A DNA stretch of 64,000 nucleotides, taken from contig NZ_SIJK02000015.1 in NCBI RefSeq assembly GCF_004762035.2, positions 52,530 to 116,529 of the forward strand. Direction: 5' to 3'. This stretch comes from Candidatus Chloroploca mongolica. GTDB taxonomy: Bacteria > Chloroflexota > Chloroflexia > Chloroflexales > Chloroflexaceae. This document shows, piece after piece, positions 35,740 through 43,877 of this stretch. The notes below the pieces were generated by a model. The model did not search any database and was not told where the DNA came from. It saw only the letters and a program-made list of their open reading frames with translations. The translations under genes were made by a program, and so were the position numbers. Position 1 is the stretch's first letter, and each line of letters starts with the position of its first letter.

Positions 35740-36935
35740 CCAGGATCGATCTCGCGCACCCGCTGCAGCCAGTGACGGTAGAGCCGTCCTGCCGCCGTTT
35801 GATGATCCTTGTGTGGCTTGAACGTCAGCCCCTTGCGTTTGTATCGGTGCCTCTTGCCCTGCACCAGCGTGAAGTGTCAGTGGAGCAATTGCAAGCCGTG
35901 ATCATATCGGCTCTTGGGGGCGATCTCTGGCAAGTTGTGCTTGGTCAGCAAATCGAACAGCAAGCCTTGCCGACGCCGCACTTGCCCCCTTTCAGTGTCG
36001 TGGTGTGTACCCGTGATCGTCCCGAGAGCCTGGCCCGCTGTCTCGCCTCGTTGCAGCACCTGGATTATCCGGTGTATGAAGTCGTCGTTGTTGATAATGC
36101 CTCGCGTGACCAGGCGACGGCTGCGGTCGTTGAACGCGCAGGGGTACGGTATGTCTATGAACCACGCCCCGGTTTGGATTGGGCGCGGAACCGTGGCTGG
36201 AACGAGGCAACGTACGACCTGATTGCCTATACCGATGATGATGTTGTGGTTGACCCTGGCTGGTTGCGTGGGTTGGCGCGCTCGTTTGCTGACCCAGAGG
36301 TTGCTGTGACGACTGGTGCGATTCTGCCCCTCGAACTCGAAACCGAAGCGCAGGCCCTTTTTGAGATCTATGGGGGGATGCACAAAGGCTTCAAGCGGAA
36401 TTGCTTTCGGCGCACAGATCTGCGCTATCAACAGATGATTGCCTCCCATGTGACTGGGGTTGGGGCCAATATGGCTTTTCGTCGCACGGCCCTTGCCCAT
36501 GTGGGTGGTTTTGATACGGCGCTGGATGTGGGGACACCCTCTGGCGGGGGTGGTGATCTTGATATGTTTCACCGGATCATGGTCGCAGGGTTGACCCTAT
36601 GTTACGAACCACGTGCCCTTGTCTGGCATCAACATCGTCATGATCAGCCTAGCTTGCAGCGTCAGATCGAGAATAATGGACGTTCCTTTGGGACGTATCT
36701 CTTGAAAATCTGGCAAACGCAGACAGTGCCACGTTCAGTGACCTTACGTTTTAGCTATGCCTGGATATTTCGTTATCTCTTGCCTCAAGTCGGGCGTTCG
36801 TTGCTGCGCAAGAGCAACCTCCCGTTCTGGTTGACGTTGGCCGAGCTACGGGGTGCGCTGGATGCACCACGAGCCTATCGGATGACGTATGCGCATGATC
36901 GGCAACTCCGTTCTGGTATGAAGGTAGCCTTATGA
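35724..36935 (+). CDS. GT2-family glycosyltransferase with N-terminal prefix module
   Basis: A 403-residue GT-A enzyme. Residues ~8-80 form the prefix module (RLMILVWLERQPLAFVSVPL, then a helix with DLWQVVLGQQI). The catalytic domain shows FSVVVCTRDRPES, DxD as YTDDDVVVD (D171-D173), GVGANMAFRR, GGGGDLDMFHRI and VWHQHRHD. Its GT-A domain is closest, within this window, to the first unit of the 909-residue protein at 28458. ATGA overlap with the next gene. Confidence 0.9.
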   Translation: MLACITRIDLAHPLQPVTVEPSCRRLMILVWLERQPLAFVSVPLALHQREVSVEQLQAVIISALGGDLWQVVLGQQIEQQALPTPHLPPFSVVVCTRDRPESLARCLASLQHLDYPVYEVVVVDNASRDQATAAVVERAGVRYVYEPRPGLDWARNRGWNEATYDLIAYTDDDVVVDPGWLRGLARSFADPEVAVTTGAILPLELETEAQALFEIYGGMHKGFKRNCFRRTDLRYQQMIASHVTGVGANMAFRRTALAHVGGFDTALDVGTPSGGGGDLDMFHRIMVAGLTLCYEPRALVWHQHRHDQPSLQRQIENNGRSFGTYLLKIWQTQTVPRSVTLRFSYAWIFRYLLPQVGRSLLRKSNLPFWLTLAELRGALDAPRAYRMTYAHDRQLRSGMKVAL

Positions 36936-37918
36936 CCACTTCATCACCCTGCCTGGTTGACATCATCATTCCTACCCGTAATCGTGGGGCCTTAGTCGAC
37001 ACAACGATTACCAGTATTCGGGCCTGTTATGGGGTCAACTGGCAACTATGGGTGCTTGACCAGAGTGATGATGATCGAACCGAGCAATGTGTGCTGCGCC
37101 ATTGCGCCGAAGATGACCGGATTCACTATGTGCGCACCGCGTCACGGGGGATCAGTGCGGCCCGTAATGCAGGCTGTGCCCGTTGTACGGCCCCGCTGAT
37201 ACTGTTTACTGATGATGATTGTCGTGTTGAGCCTGCGTGGGCGATGATGATGGCGGCCGAACTCGTCAAGCCTGCGATCTGGGCCGTCTTTGGGCGCGTG
37301 CTGCCCGAGACACTCACCGAGTTAAATCAAGCGGTGGTCGTTGCGAGTGGGGGAATCCTGGCGACCAAAGTGAGTACCGAACGGCGGCTCTATGTGCGCA
37401 GTCGGCTCGATTTGAGTTTTGGTCACGGGGCAAGCATGGGTGTTCGCCGTGAAGTGCTGCAGCGCATCGGGGGCTTTGATGAACTGCTTGGCGTCGGTGC
37501 CCCATTGCGTTCGTGGGAAGACCGTGATTTCGGCTATCGTATCATTCGCGCAGGCGGCCAGATTGTCTATACCCCTGCCGCAGTGATCTATCATCGGCAG
37601 TGGCGTGATTGGGACGCGGTGCGCAACGCGTTTCGTCAGTATGGCCTTGGCGCGGGTGCGGCGACGGGGAAATATATGCGCTGTGGCGATCTGGTTGGTG
37701 CAGCCCTCTTGGCCGAATGGATCATTGGTCAGGGTGGGCGTCAGGCCCTCTCGTCCATCTTGAAATGGCGGAGTCTTGCCAAGCTACGGGTCGCCCTCGG
37801 TCAGTTTGTGTACCCGTGGTATGGGCTACTCTTGAGTTTCCGCTACCCAATCGATCGCAGGCACTGCTGCTATCGATCCAGCGAAGCGATTGACCATGTT
37901 GATCTGCTACAACCGTAG
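36932..37918 (+). CDS. GT2-family glycosyltransferase, paralog of 27456-28442
   Basis: A 328-residue GT-A enzyme, the same length as its paralog. Landmarks: VDIIIPTRNRGALVDTTI, LDQSDDDRTEQCV, DxD as FTDDDCRVE (D94-D96), SFGHGASMGVRREVL, SWEDRDFGYRI and IYHRQWRDWDAV. The two copies keep near-identical motifs while the tails differ, so they may transfer the same sugar onto different acceptors. It is the last plus-strand gene of the locus. Only 12 bp separate its stop from the convergent WecG-STAS gene, and I see no clear terminator between them. Confidence 0.9.
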   Translation: MTTSSPCLVDIIIPTRNRGALVDTTITSIRACYGVNWQLWVLDQSDDDRTEQCVLRHCAEDDRIHYVRTASRGISAARNAGCARCTAPLILFTDDDCRVEPAWAMMMAAELVKPAIWAVFGRVLPETLTELNQAVVVASGGILATKVSTERRLYVRSRLDLSFGHGASMGVRREVLQRIGGFDELLGVGAPLRSWEDRDFGYRIIRAGGQIVYTPAAVIYHRQWRDWDAVRNAFRQYGLGAGAATGKYMRCGDLVGAALLAEWIIGQGGRQALSSILKWRSLAKLRVALGQFVYPWYGLLLSFRYPIDRRHCCYRSSEAIDHVDLLQP

Positions 37919-37930
37919 GCGGGAGGCTTG

Positions 37931-39484
37931 CTACAGCTTGGCGGAGGTAGCAGTCGCAAGATCCGGATAGAGGTTGAGGATCGTCTCGAGTTTGACGAGT
38001 TTCAAGGTGCGCAGCACATCACTCGAGCAGTTGGTAATGCGGAGTTCGCCCCCACGCTCGCGGGCTGCCCGGTCAACCTTGATGAGCATTGACATACCAA
38101 TGCTGGCCAGAAAGATGACTTCGCTCATATCGAGGATCAATTTTGGATGCTGCTCAAGTTGTTTCAGGCAGAGCTCAAGCATGGTCGCGGCACTGGCTGC
38201 ATCAAAGAGGCGGGGGCCTCGAATGATGTGCCATCCGCCTGCAACTGGTTGAGCCTCGCTCATCTCACCCGTTTTTAACCGACGATCTTCGGCGGCAGCC
38301 GGGGTAGCCACGATCTCAAAGAAGTGGTGCAGATTCACCAGGGTCAGAATTTCGCGGATCGGCTGAGGGACTTCGACGAGCCAGACATCACCTTTTTCGG
38401 CACGGGCACGGTTTGCGAGTGCGACCAGAGCCCCTAGGGCACTGCTGTCGAGAAATTCGGCTTCGGCCAGGCTGATAATCAGGTGGGGGTTGCTTTGCAA
38501 CAGCTGGTTGGCCTGCTGCATAAAGGTTGCCTGATTGCTGACATCAAGCCGTCCACGGATGCGCATGATTGGTGTCGTCTGCGTTGCGACTGCTGCGAAT
38601 AGAGCCGGTGTTGTCACCGAAGCTTCGTCGCCATCTGCCGTCACCAGTACCGGTTCGGTTGGAGGAGGCGGGGGAGGGGGCGGCTCGATCGTGGTGGCGA
38701 CGGGAACCATGCTGATCCCACCGCCGGAACGCATCGCCCACCACTGACGGGCAAAAAAGTAGCCGAAGTAGCCAAAATCGTGCAGGTACCGCTTGAGGAG
38801 GCGCTGTGGTTCTTGCGCCAGACGATAGACCCACTCGAGACCGGCGCGTTGCATCCAGACGGGGGCGCGACGCGTGACCCCGACGATCATATCGAGGGTG
38901 CCCCCGACTCCGATGCAGATCGGCACATGAAGGGTCGGCGCGTGCATCCTGATCCACTTTTCCTGTTTTGGATTGCCAAACGCAACGAGCAGAATATCGG
39001 GGCGTGCCGCTTTGATCGCATCAACAATGCTTTGATCCATGTCGAGCACCGAGGCGGGTGGCGGTGAGAGTACGCCAGCGACCTTGAGGCCGGGGTTGCG
39101 TTGCTGCAAGATGTCAGCCGCACGGTCTGCGATGCCGGGTCCTGCCCCGAGCAGAAAGACCGAGTAGCCTTTGTGGGCGGCGCGATGGGCCAGGGCTGGC
39201 ACCATGTCGGCCCCTGTTACTCGGCCTGGAAGTGGCCCTCCCAGCAGGCGCGAGGCCCAGACAAGAGGCATGCCATCGGCGGTTGCCATATCGGCTTCTT
39301 GCAGAATACGGCGTAATTCAGGGTCTTGCAGTGAGTTGACCACAAAATCAGCGTTGACGGTTGCTATCTGATGGGTTCTACCGGTGGCCCGCCCTTGGGC
39401 AATGAATTCGTCACAGCGCACAAGAGCCTCCTCCATTGTCAGATTGTCAATGGGGACGCCCAGAACGATCAGCAATTTGCGCAT
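37931..39484 (-). CDS. WecG/TagA-type glycosyltransferase fused to two STAS domains
   Basis: A 517-residue fusion. Residues ~1-245 are a WecG/TagA/CpsF glycosyltransferase that adds a sugar to a polyprenyl-linked acceptor at the membrane: ATVNADFVVN, the catalytic Asp in MATADGMPLVW (D70), FLLGAGPGIADRAA, VAFGNPKQEKWI and GVGGTLDMIVG. A polyproline linker (~268-275) leads to two STAS domains (~300-395 and ~412-512). The first has AEFLDSSALGALVAL with the usual phosphorylatable Ser; the second has VIFLASIGMSMLIKV. STAS domains are anti-anti-sigma-type switches, so glycan synthesis may be tied to a phosphorylation-based partner switch. No kinase or phosphatase is encoded nearby. Confidence 0.9.
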   Translation of the reverse strand: MRKLLIVLGVPIDNLTMEEALVRCDEFIAQGRATGRTHQIATVNADFVVNSLQDPELRRILQEADMATADGMPLVWASRLLGGPLPGRVTGADMVPALAHRAAHKGYSVFLLGAGPGIADRAADILQQRNPGLKVAGVLSPPPASVLDMDQSIVDAIKAARPDILLVAFGNPKQEKWIRMHAPTLHVPICIGVGGTLDMIVGVTRRAPVWMQRAGLEWVYRLAQEPQRLLKRYLHDFGYFGYFFARQWWAMRSGGGISMVPVATTIEPPPPPPPPTEPVLVTADGDEASVTTPALFAAVATQTTPIMRIRGRLDVSNQATFMQQANQLLQSNPHLIISLAEAEFLDSSALGALVALANRARAEKGDVWLVEVPQPIREILTLVNLHHFFEIVATPAAAEDRRLKTGEMSEAQPVAGGWHIIRGPRLFDAASAATMLELCLKQLEQHPKLILDMSEVIFLASIGMSMLIKVDRAARERGGELRITNCSSDVLRTLKLVKLETILNLYPDLATATSAKL

Positions 39485-39850
39485 GGTGCCACCAGCCTCT
39501 GCTGTGCAGTCAATCGAATCGGTTTCTCTAGAGCAATACCAGATCGTGCAGGTATGCTGCCATCTGCTTCTCGCAATGTACCAGGGTTAGTGAAAGATTT
39601 GCTGACAGTTGCTACTGCTCTCGATGAACATTCGTTCATACATCAGAATGGCAGAGAGCACATATGAGGTACCGTATCCTGGCGATATAGCCCTGCTCTG
39701 GATACAAGCTCCATTATAGCCTGAGTCGTAGTGATTTGGTGGAGGCTGACGACCAAGAGCTACGCTGAAAATGGGGGAACCACGTTCCCCCATTTTCAGC
39801 GTAGCCCTACTGATAGCGGAATACTTCGGTGACGGGTTGGTTCAGGCCAA
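39485..39850. other. Non-coding gap: leader of the WecG-STAS gene and end of the gasdermin operon
   Basis: 366 bp without a convincing gene. On the minus strand a TATAAT box at 39713-39718 could start WecG-STAS transcription, but no good -35 accompanies it, and the leader would be about 220 nt. The long hairpin at 39759-39805 lies at its upstream end. Nothing else is evident. Confidence 0.4.
39759..39805 (-). terminator. 22-bp perfect hairpin after the gasdermin-like gene
   Basis: Arms 39759-39780 and 39784-39805 are perfect reverse complements, loop CAC, with CTGAAAATGGGGGAAC in the left arm. It lies 46 bp past the stop of the 39851 gene. The U-run on the minus strand is weak, but the stem is far longer than usual. 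Confidence 0.8.
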
Positions 39851-40669
39851 TTACGGAAGTGTCTGATCCCAGATCAACAAGCCCGGGCCTTGACTCAGCA
39901 CAACGTGGGGCTGGGGTTCACCTAAACTCAGCGTGCGCTGCTGCGGATCGGGGGGCAGGGCAATGATGTCGCCTTCGGGACTGAAGATGACCCGTACGCA
40001 GGTGAAGGCAAAGGTGAGTTCGGCCTGGCTTTGCAGGGTCAACTCGAGATCACTGTCACTATTTGCCCCGACACTGCCACCAAGCTCGGTCATCGTTTCA
40101 CGCAGGACGCTCATATCAACGTTGAGCCGTCGCCCGCGGGCCGAACTGAGCACGATGCTGATCTGACGACTAATGAGGATTGAGTCGATTAACAACAATT
40201 CATATCCTGACTCGTTGAACAGAATCGAGGCGGCGGGGTTTTGCCGATCAATGCGGCGTTCGGTCAGAGCCCACCCGAGGGCGTTGGGATCGACGGCGCG
40301 CCGACGTGCTTCTGGAAAGGCGAAGGTGAGGTGGGCCGCTCCTGTAAACCCTGCTTCAAGGTCGGCATACGGTAAGCCAAAACCTCGTAGAAAGCCGCGC
40401 AGGATGTGCAACCCCAGGTCGAGATTGACTTTCCGTGATCGCCGCCCCGAAATATCTGTGAGCAACGACTCTTCAATTGGTAGCCCGAGCGGGCGCGCAT
40501 CTTCGAGCATTGGCAATAAGGAGCCACGAAAATATGTGCGTTTGTGGTGGTGAATTAGTACCGTCAACGGAACCACGCGGGCGTCGGGGATGCGCACGAT
40601 ATTCGCGTTGAAGAGATCATGCACCAGTCCGGTGAGAGGATCTTCACGACAGAGGGGAATAATGGTCAT
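39851..40669 (-). CDS. Putative bacterial gasdermin (pore-forming cell-death effector)
   Basis: A 272-residue protein that I read as a bacterial gasdermin. Those are ~240-280-residue proteins with an N-terminal pore-forming domain and a short C-terminal inhibitory peptide removed by a co-encoded protease. What fits: the size; a cysteine near the N-terminus (C7 in MTIIPLCREDPL), a position that is lipidated in characterised members; and the order of segments (DPLxxLV, VNLDLGLHILRGFLRGFGL, AHLTFAFPEARRRAVDP, GYELLLIDSILISRQISI, AELTFAFTCVRVIFSPEGD). The likely inhibitory tail is the last ~25 residues. The CHAT protease gene lies upstream in the same operon. AAGGAG overlaps the ftsZ stop and precedes ATG 40669. 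Recognition is from memory of the family pattern, not from a search. Confidence 0.65.
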   Translation of the reverse strand: MTIIPLCREDPLTGLVHDLFNANIVRIPDARVVPLTVLIHHHKRTYFRGSLLPMLEDARPLGLPIEESLLTDISGRRSRKVNLDLGLHILRGFLRGFGLPYADLEAGFTGAAHLTFAFPEARRRAVDPNALGWALTERRIDRQNPAASILFNESGYELLLIDSILISRQISIVLSSARGRRLNVDMSVLRETMTELGGSVGANSDSDLELTLQSQAELTFAFTCVRVIFSPEGDIIALPPDPQQRTLSLGEPQPHVVLSQGPGLLIWDQTLP

Positions 40670-40678
40670 TACGGCTCC

Positions 40679-41842
40679 TTACGCCTGGCGAAAGCGCTTT
40701 AAGAAGGGTGGAATATCCAGGGCATCCTGTTCGCGTATGCTGACCGGCTCGGCGGGGGCCGGGCGTGGTTTGACCTGGTTGATGCGTGAGGGTATCGCAT
40801 ACGGTTGCGCCAATGGTACCGACTCTTGCAGGCTGAACCCGGTGGCGACCAGCGTAACTTTGACCGAGCCGTTGCTCAGCGTGGGGTCGATGGTTGCCCC
40901 CAGGATGATGTTGGCGTCGGGATCAATGGTGCGTGCGACCATCTCGGCGACCCGTTGCACTTCGAAGAGCCCCAGGTCTTCGTTGCCTGAGACATGCAAG
41001 AGGAGGCGGCTGGCCCCTTCGAGGCGCCCTTCGAGCAAGGGGCAGGCCATGGCTCGCCGGGCCGCTTCGACGGCTCGGTCGGCACCCTGCGCCGAGCCGA
41101 TGCCCAGTAAGGCCGGACCGGCTTCACTCATAATGGCCCGTACGTCGGCGAAATCAACATTGATCAGGCCATGGTTGGTGACTAGGTCGGCAATGCCCTG
41201 AACGCCATGGCGCAGCACTGCGTCAGCCATGCTGAATGATTCGCGTACCGTGGTGCTGCGTCCAGCCACTTGCAACAGACGGTCGTTGGGTACGACGATG
41301 ACTGTGTCGGCAACGGCGCGCAGCGCTTCAAGGCCCTCTTCGGCGGTGCGCGCTCGCCTCCGCCCTTCAAATGAGAAGGGACGGGTCACCAGCGCCACGG
41401 TGAGCGCCCCGAGTTCGCGGGCGACTTCCGCCACAATTGGTGCTGCCCCGGTGCCGGTGCCTCCGCCCATGCCAGCCGCAATAAAGACCATATCAGCCCC
41501 CCGCAGCGCGGCGGTCAGGGCTTTGAGCGACTCTTCAGCCGCATGACGCCCAACCTCGGGATTGCCGCCCGCCCCCAGTCCTCGGGTGAGGTTTTCACCG
41601 AGGCAAATGAGGCCGCCTGCTCGTCCGCCAGATAAGGCCTGCCGATCCGTATTTGCCGCAAGCGTATCAATTGCCGCCATCCGATGTTTGACCAGACAGT
41701 TGATAACATTGCCACCGGCCCCCCCCACTCCGATGACCCTGATCCGTAATTCGGGCGGACTTACCGTGAGGACGTCAGTGTCGGTTTGGAAGGGCGTCTG
41801 ATCGGAGGTTGGTGCTGGAAAGTAGATCAATCGCTCAGCCAT
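40679..41842 (-). CDS. ftsZ: FtsZ-family tubulin-like GTPase inside the conflict operon
   Basis: A 387-residue FtsZ. Nucleotide-binding loops GVGGAGGN (39-46) and the tubulin signature GGGTGTG (126-132) are intact; so is the T7 catalytic loop NVDFADV (228-234) that hydrolyses GTP in the neighbouring subunit. The C-terminus ends LDIPPFLKRFRQA, the peptide that usually binds FtsA/ZipA-like partners. It is therefore a bona fide FtsZ and not TubZ or CetZ. ATG 41842 is preceded by AAAGGA and overlaps the amidase stop by 8 bp; an upstream extension to 42133 would lie inside the amidase gene and is rejected. Whether it is the only ftsZ of the genome cannot be seen here. Confidence 0.92.
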   Translation of the reverse strand: MAERLIYFPAPTSDQTPFQTDTDVLTVSPPELRIRVIGVGGAGGNVINCLVKHRMAAIDTLAANTDRQALSGGRAGGLICLGENLTRGLGAGGNPEVGRHAAEESLKALTAALRGADMVFIAAGMGGGTGTGAAPIVAEVARELGALTVALVTRPFSFEGRRRARTAEEGLEALRAVADTVIVVPNDRLLQVAGRSTTVRESFSMADAVLRHGVQGIADLVTNHGLINVDFADVRAIMSEAGPALLGIGSAQGADRAVEAARRAMACPLLEGRLEGASRLLLHVSGNEDLGLFEVQRVAEMVARTIDPDANIILGATIDPTLSNGSVKVTLVATGFSLQESVPLAQPYAIPSRINQVKPRPAPAEPVSIREQDALDIPPFLKRFRQA

Positions 41843-43766
41843 GGACGTATTCCTTTGCATAGCCTGCGTTGCGCAGGACACGAATCCGTTCAGAGGGGAT
41901 CTGCAGGGTGGCTGAGAGGGAGCGTACCAGCCACGAAAGCGCACGACGTTGGATGGTATCAGCGTCGGACGGTCCTCCCTCAACGGCAATGACGATTGAG
42001 CGTTCACCAAGCGCGGTATCGGGTGCTGCAGTCGCAACGCAGGCTTCGTCGCAGAGGCGATAGATGGCACCGGTTGCGTCAATGTAGTAGTGCCAGCGCC
42101 CTGCCGCTGCTTCATGGTAGAGGTCGTTGCCAACAGGGCCTGTCGTTGCCGTGATCAAGATGGTGTCGGTTTGTGGGCGGGTGCGTTGCTGATGCTGGTG
42201 GAGTGAGGTGCCCATATCAAAGATAATCGGTTGGGCCGCCGGGCTGCCGAGCAGGGCCGTTGGTTCGTTTGGTTCGTGCTGGTTCCAGGTTAGACCCAGG
42301 TGGACACGTTGCCGCAGACGGGTCAGCGGGTGATCGGGGTGCCCGCCCAGGAGGATTCCGGTCAGGCCGCCGACACGCGCAGCATTGTTGTTGAGGCCAA
42401 TGACTTTCGTTTCGTTCGGCAGCGCTTTGTCGAGCGGCCAGTCGACCGAGGGCAACGGGCAGGCCAGGATATCAAGGGCAAAGGGCATCAGCAGATAGGC
42501 TTCGGTCTGCACCATGACGACTTCGGGGCGCCCGAGTGGCGCTCCGAGGCGTCGCCGTTCCGCCTGGCGGATCAAGAGGGCTTCGGCATCGTAGCGTCGC
42601 CCCGTCCGCGAACGGTAGAGGTCGTCGAGCAGGGTGCGGCGCAGGGTGCTGGTCGTGTCTGCATCGAGTCCGGTGAGTGTCCGGTTCATCTCGCTCAGAC
42701 GATAGACGGTCTGCCAGTCGTCAGCCGGTGAACAGAGGCTGTCGAGGCTGAAGTGCTGGCAGGTGAAGGCCTGGCGCCCGTTGATCGTCAGGCGGTGGTT
42801 GGCCCCGATGGGAACCCCCAGTCGGGCGGGTTGTTTGAGATAGGTCTGGTGAAAGGCCCACGTCGACTTGAAGCCATGCAACGGGTCGGCAGAGCGAAAG
42901 AGCAGGTCGAGCAAGGCGTCACGCAGGGGGCCCGCAGGGGTTTGTTGCAGCCGCCTGGTCTGCTGCTGGGCCGGTGGTTCATCGTCTGGCCCGCTGGCCT
43001 CGGCATAGATCAGGTCACGCGCATACGCCTCGATCAGCAGGGGGGCTTGGCCTGGCAGACGCACGGCGCGATCACGGTCATCCTGGGCATTGCCTCCGCC
43101 AGTTCCCGCTGGTTGTGCCGTAATGACTGCCACTGGCAGCCCGAGGCTCTGGCGGCGTGCAGCAGCAAAGAGCGGCCAGTCGGCAGCGATACCGGTACCG
43201 GCAGCACGATAGGCGAGATCGAGCATCAGGTTGTGTACCTGATCCTGGGGCGTCGCGCTGCTGGTGTCGCTGTTGGCATAGACACGGGCCACAAAGGTTT
43301 GCCAGGGGAACCCGGCGGGATCAGTTTTGCGCCCCGGACTGATATCGAGGTGGCGCACGAGTTGGGTGCGCGGCACATTATAGCGCTCGACCAGCATCCG
43401 GGTGAGCGCGACGGTTGCCGCTACCTGGGCCTCGGGGTAGGGATCGCGCCCGGTATTGAGATTCTCCAACTCGATGCCGACCGAGACCGTGTTGAGGTTG
43501 TCGCGCATCTGCCCATCGATCATCCAGCGGCTCACCCCGGCATGCCAGGCGATGTCTTCATCCTTCACTAACTGGCTGATCCGTCCGGCTTTATCAATGT
43601 AGTAATGGCACGAGATTGGTCTGCGTTCGTCACCACCTTTGCGGAGCCACCCGAGATCACCGGGACCCCGGCCCGCAGTGGCGTGGATCACAACGGCCCG
43701 AATCCGCTCGGCGCTGCCACGTTGAAAATGTTGACGGGTCATCCCGACCCACGTAATGTTGAACAT
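41835..43766 (-). CDS. PGRP/AmpD-like N-acetylmuramoyl-L-alanine amidase with a second, degenerate PGRP domain
   Basis: A 643-residue protein without a signal peptide. Residues ~20-165 are an Amidase_2/PGRP domain with all zinc and catalytic residues: VVIHATAG (H28), SVGIELEN (E99), VRHLD (H139) and GRKTDP (K147, D149). It would cut muropeptides or peptidoglycan stems. Residues ~170-500 are unassigned. Residues ~512-643 repeat the fold (HYYIDATGAIYRL, RSIVIAVEGG), but the first zinc ligand is lost (ILITAT instead of VIHAT) and the HxD/GRKxDP end is missing, so this half can at most bind. Cytosolic location suggests sensing or recycling of muropeptides. A 111-bp gap separates it from the CHAT gene. 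Confidence 0.85.
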   Translation of the reverse strand: MFNITWVGMTRQHFQRGSAERIRAVVIHATAGRGPGDLGWLRKGGDERRPISCHYYIDKAGRISQLVKDEDIAWHAGVSRWMIDGQMRDNLNTVSVGIELENLNTGRDPYPEAQVAATVALTRMLVERYNVPRTQLVRHLDISPGRKTDPAGFPWQTFVARVYANSDTSSATPQDQVHNLMLDLAYRAAGTGIAADWPLFAAARRQSLGLPVAVITAQPAGTGGGNAQDDRDRAVRLPGQAPLLIEAYARDLIYAEASGPDDEPPAQQQTRRLQQTPAGPLRDALLDLLFRSADPLHGFKSTWAFHQTYLKQPARLGVPIGANHRLTINGRQAFTCQHFSLDSLCSPADDWQTVYRLSEMNRTLTGLDADTTSTLRRTLLDDLYRSRTGRRYDAEALLIRQAERRRLGAPLGRPEVVMVQTEAYLLMPFALDILACPLPSVDWPLDKALPNETKVIGLNNNAARVGGLTGILLGGHPDHPLTRLRQRVHLGLTWNQHEPNEPTALLGSPAAQPIIFDMGTSLHQHQQRTRPQTDTILITATTGPVGNDLYHEAAAGRWHYYIDATGAIYRLCDEACVATAAPDTALGERSIVIAVEGGPSDADTIQRRALSWLVRSLSATLQIPSERIRVLRNAGYAKEYVHG

Positions 43767-43877
43767 CCCTGGTTCTCGCTTTATTTCATGACAACGGTTC
43801 GAGCCGCATCTGACCTCTCAGCGCCTCTGTGCCTCTACGTTCAACCAAGATCCGCTGCGCCAACCGACCCAACGCTC

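Noticed and set aside
40679..41842. TubZ- or CetZ-type plasmid/archaeal tubulin
   Set aside because: The T7 loop, GTP loops and the C-terminal partner-binding peptide are those of bacterial FtsZ.
41843..42133. 97-residue N-terminal extension of FtsZ
   Set aside because: It lies inside the amidase gene, has no FtsZ features, and a good ribosome-binding site precedes 41842.
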